Shown: positions 1 to 9,015 of the stretch, in pieces
How positions within the stretch are numbered: the stretch's first letter is position 1
Layout: each line of letters starts with the position of its first letter
Source: Halocynthiibacter sp. SDUM655004
Lineage (GTDB): Bacteria > Pseudomonadota > Alphaproteobacteria > Rhodobacterales > Rhodobacteraceae
Length of the DNA stretch: 64,000 bases
Assembly: GCF_026015885.1 (NCBI RefSeq)
Contig: NZ_JAPDUG010000002.1
Span: 868,001-932,000 of the forward strand
Reading direction: 5' to 3'
Notes under the pieces: generated by a model
The model's database searches: none
The model's input: only the letters and a program-made list of their open reading frames with translations
What the model was told of the DNA's origin: nothing
Made by a program: the position numbers and the translations under genes

Positions 1-1
1 T

Positions 2-1042
2 CGCCCCGAAGACAGCATTAAAACTGCTTTCCGCGACAAGATCGCAATGCAGACCACCGCTGCCGAGAAGTATTCCTCGATCCGCGAATTGCCTGCAATT
101 ACAAAAGACGGAACAGAGATCAGGCTTTCGATGAATGCCGGTTTGATGGCCGATTTGCCGTCGTTGGAATCATCCGGCGCAAACGGCGTTGGACTGTTTC
201 GCACAGAGCTTCAGTTCCTGATCCGCAACCAAATGCCGAAACGCGGCGAATTGGTTGCCCTGTATCAGCGCGTTCTTGCGGCCGCTGACGGACAGAAAGT
301 TGTTTTCCGCACGCTGGATATCGGCTCAGATAAGGTTCTGCCCTACATGAAGCCTCAAGAAGAGCCGAACCCAGCTATGGGCTGGCGCGCCATACGCCTC
401 GGCCTCGACAAGCCGGGCGTTATGCGCATGCAGCTTCAGGCCTTTATCCGCGCCTGTGCTGGACGGCCATTGTCTGTGATGTTTCCCTTCGTGGCTCAGT
501 TCGATGAATATCGTGTCGCGCGGGCGCTGTTGGAGAAAGAGCTCGAGAACGAAGCCCGCCTCGGTCACATCTTGCCCGAAAGCGTTGAAATTGGAGCAAT
601 GTTAGAGACCCCATCTCTCGCTTATGCCCCCACGCAATTCTTCGAGAGTTGTGATTTCATTTCGATTGGCGGTAACGACCTTAAACAATTTTTCTTTGCT
701 GCAGACCGAGAAAACGAGCGCGTTCGCAAGCGATATGATTCACTAAATGTCAGTTTCCTGAGTTTTATTGAGCAAATTGTAGAACGCTGCGAGTCCACAA
801 ATACACCTGTGTCTTTCTGCGGCGAGGACGCTGGGCGCCCTCTCGAAGCACTTTGCTTTGCCGCGATGGGGCTGCGCACTCTCTCTATGCGGCCAGCATC
901 AATCGGGCCAATCAAAAGCATGCTTAGAAGCATAAACCTTGCCGAAGCCAAGTCTGTGATTGATGAGGCGCGCAACAGCGGCACCCAGTCCGTGCGTCCC
1001 GCGATCGAAGAGTGGCTGCGCGAGCGCGTTGGCGCTGACTAA
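2..1042 (+). CDS. ptsP: Phosphoenolpyruvate-protein phosphotransferase PtsP (enzyme I-Ntr), C-terminal part
   Basis: Enzyme I of the nitrogen PTS takes phosphate from phosphoenolpyruvate and passes it to NPr in the cytoplasm. The reading frame is open from the window edge, so the N-terminus (GAF and phosphohistidine domains) lies outside; about 346 residues are visible. They form the PEP-binding TIM barrel: GVGLFRTE, DIGSDK, NPAMGWRAIR, ETPS, SIGGNDLKQF (usual family form SIGTNDLTQY) and SFCGEDAGRP with the proton-donor cysteine are all present in order. It ends MRPASIGPIKSML and a short helical tail. A regulatory rather than sugar-transport role is inferred from family membership in Rhodobacteraceae. 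Confidence 0.93.
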   Translation, partial: RPEDSIKTAFRDKIAMQTTAAEKYSSIRELPAITKDGTEIRLSMNAGLMADLPSLESSGANGVGLFRTELQFLIRNQMPKRGELVALYQRVLAAADGQKVVFRTLDIGSDKVLPYMKPQEEPNPAMGWRAIRLGLDKPGVMRMQLQAFIRACAGRPLSVMFPFVAQFDEYRVARALLEKELENEARLGHILPESVEIGAMLETPSLAYAPTQFFESCDFISIGGNDLKQFFFAADRENERVRKRYDSLNVSFLSFIEQIVERCESTNTPVSFCGEDAGRPLEALCFAAMGLRTLSMRPASIGPIKSMLRSINLAEAKSVIDEARNSGTQSVRPAIEEWLRERVGAD

Positions 1043-1062
1043 TCAAAAGCTGAGACAAGAAA

Positions 1063-1221
1063 TTGCGATTCGTGGTTAAGGGATTTCTAGTCGCTGTTAT
1101 CGTTACAGTAGCGGCACTTGCTCTTGGCGTTGGTTGGAAATCCTCGTTTCTCCTATACATCGCAAGTGGTATCGCCATTACGTTAGCATTGGCTTTGTTA
1201 GACTTCGCGAAGTCAAAATAA
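1063..1221 (+). CDS. Small two-helix membrane protein, unknown function
   Basis: Short frame of about 52 residues beginning 20 bases after the ptsP stop. It encodes MRFVVKGF, two hydrophobic segments (about residues 5-22 and 28-44) separated by GWKSS, and a basic tail DFAKSK. The start is uncertain: TTG at 1063 gives a positively charged N-terminus, GTG at 1072 is the alternative; neither has a strong Shine-Dalgarno sequence. It would be an inner-membrane peptide, probably read through from ptsP. No family is recognised. Composition and hydrophobic pattern argue for a real gene, but the evidence is moderate. Confidence 0.45.
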   Translation: MRFVVKGFLVAVIVTVAALALGVGWKSSFLLYIASGIAITLALALLDFAKSK

Positions 1222-1399
1222 ATGTTTAAAACAAGCAACTTAAGTGCCAGTTATTGCACAGCCGCGATTATCCCTTCTTATTGAAGAATAACGCCCTTTG
1301 TACGAACATGTCTGAAAATACTTTTCCCGTTAACCGGCCAGAAACGATTATTCGGTAGCTTCGATCACAGTTAAGAATTGCGTATCAGGAGGACGCTTG

Positions 1400-1750
1400 A
1401 TGATCGGCTCTGTTGTGATGGGATTTTGTATTGGAAGCATTTCGGCAATTGTGGCTCTGGACGCCGGATTTTCGCTGTCACTCGCGCTGCTCGCCTACTC
1501 CGGGACCGGAACAATGACCTATCTGCTGCTTGCCGCGTGCATTTACTTGATTTCAAGACTACGCCGCCCTGCGAGAAACTGGCCGACCGCAACTGATACG
1601 GCTCCCAGAATTCAAACCGGCATTTTCTCTACAAGCCCTGCACATTCGTCCCAAGCGCCAGCTTGCAACGCAAGGCCAAGTACACGTTCTGGATTGGTTA
1701 ATGGCGGCATGATCACCCCATTCAGTCGGGTAAATCCAAACCGTCCATAA
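1400..1750 (+). CDS. Small membrane protein whose 3' end overlaps an opposing acetyltransferase gene
   Basis: A perfect AGGAGG (1387-1392) lies seven bases before ATG 1400. Residues 1-55 form two hydrophobic helices (MIGSVVMGFCIGSISAIVAL and a second segment ending AACIYLIS) followed by basic RLRRP. From about residue 60 the frame becomes polar and low in complexity, because it then runs antisense through the convergent acetyltransferase gene for 139 bases. The membrane part looks real; the tail may be real but unselected, or the natural stop may have been lost. No function can be named. Confidence 0.5.
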   Translation: MIGSVVMGFCIGSISAIVALDAGFSLSLALLAYSGTGTMTYLLLAACIYLISRLRRPARNWPTATDTAPRIQTGIFSTSPAHSSQAPACNARPSTRSGLVNGGMITPFSRVNPNRP

Positions 1751-2100
1751 TACGGTTCGTCCCCCACAAGCATGACCCGCTCCCAGCTTTCATTTGTTGC
1801 TTTCTCAAGGCTGGAGCGGATCAGCAAGTCTCCCAAACCTTCGCCCTGCCTCGTCGGATGGACGGCAACTGGCCCCAACAACAACACAGGCTGATTATCA
1901 ACCTGCACCGGCCAAAACCTGATGGCACCAGCCAGTATGCCCTCTTCATCACGCGCAACAAGTGACAACCCTTCAACGGGCGGCACGCCGTCACGAAACC
2001 GATATGAAGTAAGCGCCTCTCGACCCGGTGCAAAGCACAGATCATAGAGCGCTTCCACCTCCCACCAGTCCGATTTTTCCTCGCGGTGCAATTGATACAC
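1612..2100 (-). CDS. GNAT family N-acetyltransferase (YhbS-like)
   Basis: A 162-residue cytoplasmic acetyltransferase. The acetyl-CoA binding motif A is clear: GPVAVHPTRQGEGLGDLLI at about residues 76-94, preceded by the strand containing GAIRFWPV and followed by the VGDEPYYGRFGF segment typical of the COG3153/YhbS group. The substrate cannot be predicted. It stands alone on the minus strand, convergent with and overlapping the small membrane protein gene, and divergent from the flavin reductase gene (about 75 bases between starts). Confidence 0.85.
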   Translation of the reverse strand: MYQLHREEKSDWWEVEALYDLCFAPGREALTSYRFRDGVPPVEGLSLVARDEEGILAGAIRFWPVQVDNQPVLLLGPVAVHPTRQGEGLGDLLIRSSLEKATNESWERVMLVGDEPYYGRFGFTRLNGVIMPPLTNPERVLGLALQAGAWDECAGLVEKMPV

Positions 2101-2175
2101 GCGACTTTCTCCGTTTTTGCTGGCAACGCCCCTAACACGGCGTTACCTCTTGTTCAAATACAAGAAAGGCCTCGC

Positions 2176-2781
2176 ATGTTCTATATCCCAAAAAACGGTC
2201 ACGGCTTACCGCATAACCCTTTCAACGCGGTTGTAACCCCAAGACCGATTGCGTGGATCTCAACGAGAGATTCCGATGGAAATGAAAACCTTGCCCCCTA
2301 TTCCTTCTTCAATGCCGTAGCATATGAACCGCCACAGATTATGTTTGCCTCGACAAGCGCCAAACTGGATCGCGATGGAACGAAGGACACTGTTAGCAAC
2401 ATTCGGGAAACAGAGGTCTTCTGTGTAAATATTGTCGCATACGAAATGCGCGATATGATGAATAAAACGTCCGGTGCCTATCCAAAAGAGACCAATGAAT
2501 TTGAACTGGCGGGCGTTGAAAAATCGGAATGCAGCGAGATCAATGCCCCACGCGTTGCAAACGCTCCCGCAAGCCTAGAATGCAAACTTACGCAAATTGT
2601 AAAGCTTCCGGGCGAGGCAAATTTCACAGTATTCGGCGAGGTGGTAGGCGTTCATCTCCGCGACGATTGCATTAAAGATGGTGTGTTTGACGTCACAAGT
2701 TTCTCGCCTCTCGCACGGCTTGGATACCGTGATTATTCAAGAGTTGAGAACCTGTTTAGCTTAACGCGGCCGGAGGTTTGA
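2176..2781 (+). CDS. Flavin reductase family protein (FMN-binding split barrel)
   Basis: A 201-residue protein with the flavin-reductase-like split-barrel fold: PFNAVVTPRPIAWIST at about residues 13-28 and the LAPYSFFNAVAYEPPQIMF segment are diagnostic. Such proteins bind FMN and either reduce it with NAD(P)H or act as flavin-dependent oxidoreductases. ATG 2176 is chosen because it follows AAAGG and starts the conserved MFYIPKNGHG; the frame is open further upstream but that part is antisense to the acetyltransferase gene. It ends three bases before mtnP, so the two are probably cotranscribed; a role in sulfur or purine salvage would be a guess. Confidence 0.86.
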   Translation: MFYIPKNGHGLPHNPFNAVVTPRPIAWISTRDSDGNENLAPYSFFNAVAYEPPQIMFASTSAKLDRDGTKDTVSNIRETEVFCVNIVAYEMRDMMNKTSGAYPKETNEFELAGVEKSECSEINAPRVANAPASLECKLTQIVKLPGEANFTVFGEVVGVHLRDDCIKDGVFDVTSFSPLARLGYRDYSRVENLFSLTRPEV

Positions 2782-2784
2782 TCA

Positions 2785-3666
2785 ATGACACGTGAAACAA
2801 TGATCGGCGTAATTGGCGGTTCGGGTTTATACGAGATCGATGGCCTGCAAGATGCGAAATGGGTCGAACTTTCAACGCCATGGGGCGCACCAAGCGATGC
2901 TATTTTCACAGGCACACTCAACGGTTTACCAATGGCGTTCTTGCCTAGACACGGCAGAGGCCACGTTCATTCGCCAAGTTCCGTTCCCTACCGAGCAAAT
3001 ATCGATGCCTTAAAGCAACTCGGCGTGACTGATATCATTTCGGTTTCAGCTTGCGGTTCGTTTCGCGAAGAGATGGCCCCCGGAGACTTTGTAGTTGTCG
3101 ACCAATTTATCGACAGAACTTTCGCAAGGGAAAAGAGCTTCTTTGGAGAAGGGTGCGTCGCGCATGTTTCCGTTGCGCATCCAACCTGCAGTCGTTTGTC
3201 AGAAGCCTGTTTCGAAGCGGGCAAAGCGCAGGGTGTTAAAATGCATAATGGCGGCACCTACCTTGCAATGGAGGGGCCACAATTCAGCACAATCGCAGAA
3301 AGCAAAATGTACCGCGAGAGCTGGGGCTGCGACGTGATTGGCATGACGAATATGCCGGAGGCCAAACTCGCGCGCGAAGCCGAGATATGCTATGCCTCCC
3401 TTGCGATGATCACTGATTACGACAGTTGGCATCCAGATCATGGCGAGGTCGACATCACCGATATTATCAAAACATTGATGGGCAACGCAGATAACGCGCG
3501 CGGCCTCGTTGCGCGCCTTCCTGAAATTCTAGACGCAAAACGCAACGCTTGCGAGCAAGGTTGCGACAGTGCTCTTGAGCATGCGATCCTGACCGCACCA
3601 GAAAAGCGCGACGCCGAACTCGTTGCTAACCTAAATACTGTCGCCGGTAGAGTGCTAAATCGATAA
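2785..3666 (+). CDS. mtnP: S-methyl-5'-thioadenosine phosphorylase
   Basis: Cleaves methylthioadenosine, the by-product of polyamine or homoserine-lactone synthesis, with phosphate to adenine and 5-methylthioribose-1-phosphate. The 293 residues contain the purine nucleoside phosphorylase family-2 signatures: [11 protein letters not shown] at the N-terminus, [51 protein letters not shown] and ITDYDSWH with the base-contacting aspartates. GGAGG sits eight bases before ATG. The next gene, apt, uses the adenine produced, so the pair forms a coherent salvage operon. Confidence 0.95.
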   Translation: MTRETMIGVIGGSGLYEIDGLQDAKWVELSTPWGAPSDAIFTGTLNGLPMAFLPRHGRGHVHSPSSVPYRANIDALKQLGVTDIISVSACGSFREEMAPGDFVVVDQFIDRTFAREKSFFGEGCVAHVSVAHPTCSRLSEACFEAGKAQGVKMHNGGTYLAMEGPQFSTIAESKMYRESWGCDVIGMTNMPEAKLAREAEICYASLAMITDYDSWHPDHGEVDITDIIKTLMGNADNARGLVARLPEILDAKRNACEQGCDSALEHAILTAPEKRDAELVANLNTVAGRVLNR

Positions 3667-3709
3667 CCCGATCACCTTGGCATACCGCCTAAGAAAGAAC
3701 GGACCCAAT

Positions 3710-4246
3710 ATGAGCAAGAAAACAGTTAAAGACTACATTCGCACGATCGTAGATTTCCCCCACGAAGGCATTCTGTTCCGCGATGTTACAACGCTTTTTG
3801 CAGACCCGCGCGGTTTTCGCATGGCCGTCGACCAAATGCTGCACCCCTATGCTGGCCTACAGATCGACAAGGTTGTTGGCCTCGAAGCTCGCGGCTTTAT
3901 TCTTGGGGGAGCCATTGCTCACCAACTTTCGGTTGGTTTTGTTCCAGTTCGCAAAAAAGGCAAACTGCCTGGTCGGACAATCTCACAAGAATACACGCTG
4001 GAATACGGTGAAGCCATTGTGGAACTCCACGAGGACGCCATCCAGCCAGGGGAGAAAATCCTACTCGTTGATGACCTCCTTGCAACCGGCGGAACCGCCG
4101 AAGCTGGCATCAAACTTATTGAGCGGCTTGGCGGAGAGATTATCAGTTGTTCATTTGTTATCGATCTTCCTGACCTTGGCGGCCGGAAGCGGCTTGAGGC
4201 CATGGGGATGGAAGTATTGAGCTTGTGTGAATTCGAAGGGCTTTGA
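3710..4246 (+). CDS. apt: Adenine phosphoribosyltransferase
   Basis: Converts adenine and PRPP to AMP. The 178-residue product has the type I phosphoribosyltransferase fold; the PRPP loop is [16 protein letters not shown] at about residues 121-136, with the upstream [12 protein letters not shown] segment and the [13 protein letters not shown]-terminal region typical of Apt. ATG 3710 begins [17 protein letters not shown], the normal N-terminus; an upstream in-frame start at 3677 would add residues without homology. It lies 43 bases after mtnP and is followed by a bidirectional terminator at 4321-4353. Confidence 0.96.
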   Translation: MSKKTVKDYIRTIVDFPHEGILFRDVTTLFADPRGFRMAVDQMLHPYAGLQIDKVVGLEARGFILGGAIAHQLSVGFVPVRKKGKLPGRTISQEYTLEYGEAIVELHEDAIQPGEKILLVDDLLATGGTAEAGIKLIERLGGEIISCSFVIDLPDLGGRKRLEAMGMEVLSLCEFEGL

Positions 4247-4320
4247 TCGCCAACAAATTGGTAGGAAACTGATCTAGCAGGTACATTCCAGTTATGAATT
4301 GGAGGTTTTTTGCAAGAGCC

Positions 4321-4353
4321 AAAAGGGCGCCCCTCACCTCCGATGGGGCGCCC
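4321..4353 (-). terminator. Bidirectional intrinsic terminator between apt and the FAD-linked dehydrogenase gene
   Basis: A perfect 9-bp G+C-rich stem (4325-4333 with 4345-4353) has an 11-base loop. On the minus strand it is followed by TTTT and ends the thrC-M16-GNAT-FAD segment eight bases after the last stop codon. On the plus strand it is followed by GTTTCCTTT and may also serve apt. Confidence 0.88.
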
Positions 4354-4360
4354 GTTTCCT

Positions 4361-5770
4361 TTAGCGCAGCACCGCACCCGGATTCATAATTCCATTGGGA
4401 TCCAGCGAAGCTTTGATTGCACGCATTGCGGAAAGTTTCGCCGCGTCCCCATAGATTTCGAGGGTTTCGGCCTTTAGCCGCCCAACACCATGCTCTGCGG
4501 AGAATGAACCGCCCTTTGAGGCTACCAACTCATTCACGACCGTCTGGATTTCCTGCCGTAGATCTGCATATTCATCCCGGCTTTTTCCTTTCGCGGGAAA
4601 TACATTGAAATGCAGGTTTCCATCACCAAGATGCCCAAAACAATTCAATCTGATATTGCCAAGGGCTTCGAGTTTTCGACGCCCTTCATCAATAAAGTTG
4701 GCGATTTCGCTTAACGGCAATGAAACGTCATTCGACACAATGGAACCAATGCGCTTGTTTGCCTGAGGAATACGCTCTCGAACTGCCCAGAACTGCTCGC
4801 GCTGTGTGGCGTTTTGCGCAACGAGCCCATCCAGAACGACTCCACGTTCCATGCCATCTTCAAAAATATGAAGCAACAATTCGCTGCAATCCTGAGAACC
4901 GATCACGCCCAAGTCTAACAGAACGAGCCATTCCGGCAGATCTTCGAACGGCTGCCGGACTTCAGGAAGAGTTTCGCGCAAAAATTCCAGTCCAACGCGA
5001 TGCATGAGTTCAAACGCAGACACATCATTACCAGCAACACGCCGAGACAGGTTTAGCAACTCAAGTGCGGCATCAGGCGATGGCACAGTAAATAGCGCGG
5101 TGCCGTAGTTTTGCGGACGTGGGAACAGCTTCAGAGCGGCCGCCGTAATAACCCCGAGGCTGCCTTCGGAACCGATAAGAAGATTTCGCAGGTCATACCC
5201 CGTGTTATCTTTGCGCAGCCGCGTCAAACCATTCCAGATTTGCCCGTCCGGCAGAACAGCTTCCAGACCCAAACAGAGATCACGCGTATTACCATATCTC
5301 AGAACGTTTAGGCCGCCCGCATTCGTTGCCAAATTTCCGCCGATGCCGCACGAGCCTTCTGAAGCAAGTGATAAAGGAAATAGTAGCCCCTTTTCCTCGG
5401 CGGCCTCTTGAACATTTTGCAAGATCGCCCCCGCTTCCGCGATGATGACGTTCTCCTCTGCATGGACGTTTCGGATTGCGTTCATGCGTTCAAGCGACAG
5501 GATTAGAGGAACTGGCCCATCCGGGCAAACCTGCCCGCCAACAAGCCCCGTTCCGCCCCCATACGGCACAACACCGACCCGTGCTTGGTTGCACGCAGCA
5601 ACGATAATAGAAACTTCTTTGGTTGATTTCGGCTTTGCAACAAAACCAGGTTGTCCAAAGTACCTACCGCGTGGTTCTTCGAGATAACGGTTATCGGCAG
5701 GCTGAATCGTCCCTTTTGGAAGCTGGCTTTCCAGCGTCTCAACAAATGCCGCATCCAAGGAATTCAACAT
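4361..5770 (-). CDS. FAD-binding 2-hydroxyacid dehydrogenase (GlcD / D-2-hydroxyglutarate dehydrogenase type)
   Basis: A 469-residue flavoenzyme of the VAO family. The FAD_binding_4 domain (about residues 40-180) carries VPYGGGTGLVGGQV, GSCGIGGNLATNAGG and GSEGSLGVITAAALKLFPRP; the FAD-oxidase C-terminal domain has HLGDGNLHFNV and SAEHGVGRLKAE, the metal and substrate site of glycolate, D-lactate and D-2-hydroxyglutarate dehydrogenases. The exact 2-hydroxyacid cannot be decided from sequence, and no GlcE/GlcF partner is next door, which speaks against a glycolate oxidase complex. It starts seven bases after the preceding GNAT gene and closes a minus-strand operon. Confidence 0.9.
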   Translation of the reverse strand: MLNSLDAAFVETLESQLPKGTIQPADNRYLEEPRGRYFGQPGFVAKPKSTKEVSIIVAACNQARVGVVPYGGGTGLVGGQVCPDGPVPLILSLERMNAIRNVHAEENVIIAEAGAILQNVQEAAEEKGLLFPLSLASEGSCGIGGNLATNAGGLNVLRYGNTRDLCLGLEAVLPDGQIWNGLTRLRKDNTGYDLRNLLIGSEGSLGVITAAALKLFPRPQNYGTALFTVPSPDAALELLNLSRRVAGNDVSAFELMHRVGLEFLRETLPEVRQPFEDLPEWLVLLDLGVIGSQDCSELLLHIFEDGMERGVVLDGLVAQNATQREQFWAVRERIPQANKRIGSIVSNDVSLPLSEIANFIDEGRRKLEALGNIRLNCFGHLGDGNLHFNVFPAKGKSRDEYADLRQEIQTVVNELVASKGGSFSAEHGVGRLKAETLEIYGDAAKLSAMRAIKASLDPNGIMNPGAVLR

Positions 5771-5777
5771 GGTTTTG

Positions 5778-6362
5778 CTACCTAACGTCGGTTTTTCCGC
5801 GCCTATCGCGTCTCAGATTGGCGTAAAGAACATGATTTCTCCAGCGCCCAGAAATCTGCAGATAGCTTTGCGCGACACCTTCATATTTGAAGCCGGATTT
5901 TTCAAGGACACCACGCGAAGCTGTGTTTTCAGGCAGGCATGCGGCCTCAAGCCGTGAAATATCGAGAACTGTGAAGGCATAGTGCGTCACAGCTTGGATC
6001 GCTTCTCGCATGTAACCGTTGCGAGCGTGGCGCTCTCCGATCCAATACCCCAAGGTACCCGCTTGCGAAGGTCCTCTACGAATATTGTCTAGCGTCAGCG
6101 CACCAAGCAACTCACCGCTATGGCGCTCTGTCAGGAATAGCGGGAGCGCGCTACCGCTCACAGTTGATCGCTGTGCCCAGTACACACGGTTAGTAAACGA
6201 TTTGCGTGACAGATGATCACTCGACCAGAGCGGCTCCCACGGGATCAGAAACGCGCGGCTTTCGTTTCGCAGCGTTGACCAAGCCCGATAATCACTATGC
6301 AGCGGCAAGCGCAGTGTCATGCGCTCAGTTTCAATCAGAACCTTTTTCCGCCGCACAAACAT
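5778..6362 (-). CDS. GNAT family N-acetyltransferase (RimJ/RimL-like)
   Basis: A 194-residue acetyltransferase of the ribosomal-protein-alanine acetyltransferase type (Acetyltransf_3). The pattern IETERMTLRLPLHSDYRAW near the N-terminus, GYWIGERHARNGYMREAI around residue 105, and the CLPENTASRGVLEKSGFKYEG segment are characteristic. ATG overlaps the upstream M16 peptidase stop as TGATG, so translation is coupled. The substrate may be a ribosomal protein or other N-terminus; nothing in the neighbourhood narrows it. Confidence 0.88.
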   Translation of the reverse strand: MFVRRKKVLIETERMTLRLPLHSDYRAWSTLRNESRAFLIPWEPLWSSDHLSRKSFTNRVYWAQRSTVSGSALPLFLTERHSGELLGALTLDNIRRGPSQAGTLGYWIGERHARNGYMREAIQAVTHYAFTVLDISRLEAACLPENTASRGVLEKSGFKYEGVAQSYLQISGRWRNHVLYANLRRDRRGKTDVR

Positions 6363-7624
6363 CAGCCAACCAATCGCTCGCGCAACTCCTGAACCGAGAC
6401 AGATGTTGCTTTTGGCCCGTATGTGGCCATAGAGATTCTAGCGTCAGCGGACATTTTAGCAGCCATCTCGCGCACGCCCATATGCGTAACGGCATCAACT
6501 TTCTCAACCGTTTCTTCTAGCGACGGAACTCGCCCCCAGATAGAAACCAATCGCGCAAGCCGTTCGGCGCGGCTGCTCGGGCTTTCTAGCCCCATTAGCA
6601 TGCCTGCTTTCATTTGAGCGCGAGCGCGAGCGACCTCTTTTTCTGACATGTCATCCGCCGCGCGTTTGACTTCGTCCACCGCAAGGCAAGCAAGCTCAGC
6701 CAATTGATCACCACTGGTGCCCGCATAGATCGTTGTCGTGCCGCCATCGGAAAACGCCCCTGCTTGGGCGAAGATTGTATAGCAGAGCCCGCGCTTTTCG
6801 CGCACCTCTTGAAACAGTCGCGATGACATTCCACCGCCAAGTGCCGATGCCAAAATCTGGCTCGTGTAAATGTCATCGTTTCGATATCCGGGGCCGTCAA
6901 AGCACATTGCAAAATGCGCTTGCTCCAACTGTTTCTCGACCCGATGCTCACCGCCAATGAAACTTGCTGGTGCCTCTGCTGGCCGCGCACCTTTTGCAAG
7001 ACCGCCAAACAGAGCCTCGGCCGCCTTTACCAGCGCATCATGATCAACGTCACCCGCAGCAGATAATATCAAGTTCTCCGGTCCGTAGTGCTCCGATACA
7101 AACTCAGAAAGGTCGCTGCTTTGAAAAGAGCTAACATTCTCTGCTGGGCCAAGGATTGTGCGCCCGATTGGCTGGTCGGGATAGGTTGCACCTTGCAGCC
7201 AATCAAAAACAACATCATCCGGCGTGTCGAGCGCCTGTCCGATTTCCTGAAGAATAACACCGCGCTCTGTTTCAAGCTCTGCGGCTTCAAAGGTCGGGTT
7301 GAGCAAGATATCCGAAATAACATCAAGGCCAAGCGGCACATCCTGACCAAGGACGCGCACGTAATACGCCGTCATCTCGCGGCTCGTGTAGGCATTGATA
7401 TAGCCGCCAACATCTTCGATGGCTTCCGCGATCTGAAGCGCGCTACGCGACTTGGTTCCCTTGAAAGCCATATGTTCAAGGAAATGCGCGATACCGTTTT
7501 GCTCAAGACGTTCGTGGCGTCCGCCGGCAGCAACCCAAATTCCGACGCTTGCGGACTTCAGTCCCGGCATATTTTCGGAGACGATCCGAAACCCGTTATT
7601 CAGGGTCGTTACTTGGCTGGTCAA
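6362..7624 (-). CDS. M16 family zinc metallopeptidase (processing-peptidase-like)
   Basis: A 420-residue insulinase/mitochondrial processing peptidase-type protein. The inverted zinc motif HFLEH (H47, E50, H51) is intact, with the downstream glutamate region ETERGVILQEI and the second M16 domain with the glycine-rich GGGMSSRLFQEVREKRGLCY. Translation starts at TTG 7624, overlapping the thrC stop as TTGA. The gene follows thrC here, as in many alphaproteobacteria. No signal peptide is seen, so a cytoplasmic protein or peptide processing role is inferred. Confidence 0.92.
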   Translation of the reverse strand: MTSQVTTLNNGFRIVSENMPGLKSASVGIWVAAGGRHERLEQNGIAHFLEHMAFKGTKSRSALQIAEAIEDVGGYINAYTSREMTAYYVRVLGQDVPLGLDVISDILLNPTFEAAELETERGVILQEIGQALDTPDDVVFDWLQGATYPDQPIGRTILGPAENVSSFQSSDLSEFVSEHYGPENLILSAAGDVDHDALVKAAEALFGGLAKGARPAEAPASFIGGEHRVEKQLEQAHFAMCFDGPGYRNDDIYTSQILASALGGGMSSRLFQEVREKRGLCYTIFAQAGAFSDGGTTTIYAGTSGDQLAELACLAVDEVKRAADDMSEKEVARARAQMKAGMLMGLESPSSRAERLARLVSIWGRVPSLEETVEKVDAVTHMGVREMAAKMSADARISMATYGPKATSVSVQELRERLVG

Positions 7625-9006
7625 CGTGCGCGCCTTTCGTGAACGAGCTTTTTCAGGGCATCGAGATCGTTGGGAACGCGCGTGACGCGTTCGGGTTTAT
7701 CAGCCATCTCCGCCATATGTGGGGGCAGATCTGGATAGTGCCCACAGGCGGCGATGACCGCATCCGGGAACTTTGCCGGATGCGCGGTCGAGAGAGTGAT
7801 CATCGGAACATCGCTTAGGTGCTCTTTGGCAACCTTAACGGCCACAGCGGTGTGTGGGCATAGAATTTCGCCCGTTGTCCGCTCCATATCCCTGATGGTG
7901 TCTGCGCACTCCTCTTCCGAGGCGCGACCCGACGTGAATGTTTCGCGAAGCTGCTCTAGCGCGCCTTGGGATATCTTGAAGCTGCCGGACTTCAATTCTT
8001 CCATCAGCTGCGCAATTGCGCCACCGTCACGGCCGTACATATCGAACAAGGCGCGCTCAAAGTTGCTGGACACTTGGATGTCCATACTTGGGCTCATGCT
8101 CGGGATTGTTTCGGCCTTTGCGTATTCTCCGGTTTCGAGTGTGCGATGCAGAATATCGTTCTGGTTGGTCGCGATCACCAATTCACGCACCGGAAGGCCC
8201 ATCTTCTTGGCAATGTACCCAGCAAAAATATCGCCGAAGTTGCCAGTTGGAACTGTGAACGAAACCTCGCGATGCGGCGCACCGAGCGAAACGGCGGAGG
8301 AAAAATAATATACGACCTGAGCCAGGACGCGGGCCCAGTTGATAGAGTTCACACCTGCCAGTCCTACACCATCTCGGAATTCGAAATCATTGAACATGTC
8401 CTTAAGGCGCGCCTGACAGTCGTCAAAGTCGCCATCCATCGCTAGGGCATGAACGTTTGCATCTTCCGGCGTTGTCATCTGTTTGCGCTGGATGTCGCTG
8501 ACACGGCCGTGTGGAAACAAGATAAAGACATCCACGTTAGACAGGCCACGGAATGCTTCAATCGCCGCAGAACCGGTATCACCAGAGGTTGCGCCAACAA
8601 TGGTTACGCGTTTGTTCGCGCGCATAAGAGAGGCTTGAAACAACTGGCCAATAAGTTGCATCGCGAAGTCTTTGAATGCCAATGTCGGGCCGTGAAACAG
8701 TTCCAGAAGGAAATGATTGGGGCCAAGCTGAACAAGCGGCGCTCTGGCCTCATGGCGGAACCCTTCATAGGCGCGGGCAATGATTGCTTTGAATTCTTCA
8801 TCTGTGAACGCATCGCCAATGAACGGGCGCATCACGATAAAAGCAATCTCTTCATATGACTTGCCTGCTAGACCAGCGATATCTTCTGGTGACATTACCG
8901 GAATCTCGGCGGGAACGTACAATCCTCCGTCGCGGGCCAGACCTGTCATCATGGCTTCTTCAAAACTCAAGCTGGGCGCTGTGCCCCGTGTCGATACATA
9001 TTTCAT
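7621..9006 (-). CDS. thrC: Threonine synthase
   Basis: Pyridoxal-phosphate enzyme making threonine from O-phosphohomoserine. The 461 residues match the long bacterial form: MKYVSTRG N-terminus, the PLP lysine K112 in LAFKDFAM, the phosphate-binding GATSGDTGSAA, and PTGNFGDIFAGYIAKKMG. It begins nine bases after surf1 and overlaps the M16 peptidase gene by four bases. Its place downstream of the cytochrome oxidase assembly genes is the usual one in this family and does not imply a respiratory function. Confidence 0.96.
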   Translation of the reverse strand: MKYVSTRGTAPSLSFEEAMMTGLARDGGLYVPAEIPVMSPEDIAGLAGKSYEEIAFIVMRPFIGDAFTDEEFKAIIARAYEGFRHEARAPLVQLGPNHFLLELFHGPTLAFKDFAMQLIGQLFQASLMRANKRVTIVGATSGDTGSAAIEAFRGLSNVDVFILFPHGRVSDIQRKQMTTPEDANVHALAMDGDFDDCQARLKDMFNDFEFRDGVGLAGVNSINWARVLAQVVYYFSSAVSLGAPHREVSFTVPTGNFGDIFAGYIAKKMGLPVRELVIATNQNDILHRTLETGEYAKAETIPSMSPSMDIQVSSNFERALFDMYGRDGGAIAQLMEELKSGSFKISQGALEQLRETFTSGRASEEECADTIRDMERTTGEILCPHTAVAVKVAKEHLSDVPMITLSTAHPAKFPDAVIAACGHYPDLPPHMAEMADKPERVTRVPNDLDALKKLVHERRAR

Positions 9007-9015
9007 AGTCTGCCT

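Noticed and set aside
1378-1596. Alternative frame rich in arginine over the small membrane protein
   Set aside because: Frame-shifted relative to the AGGAGG-ATG start; no hydrophobic pattern or domain.
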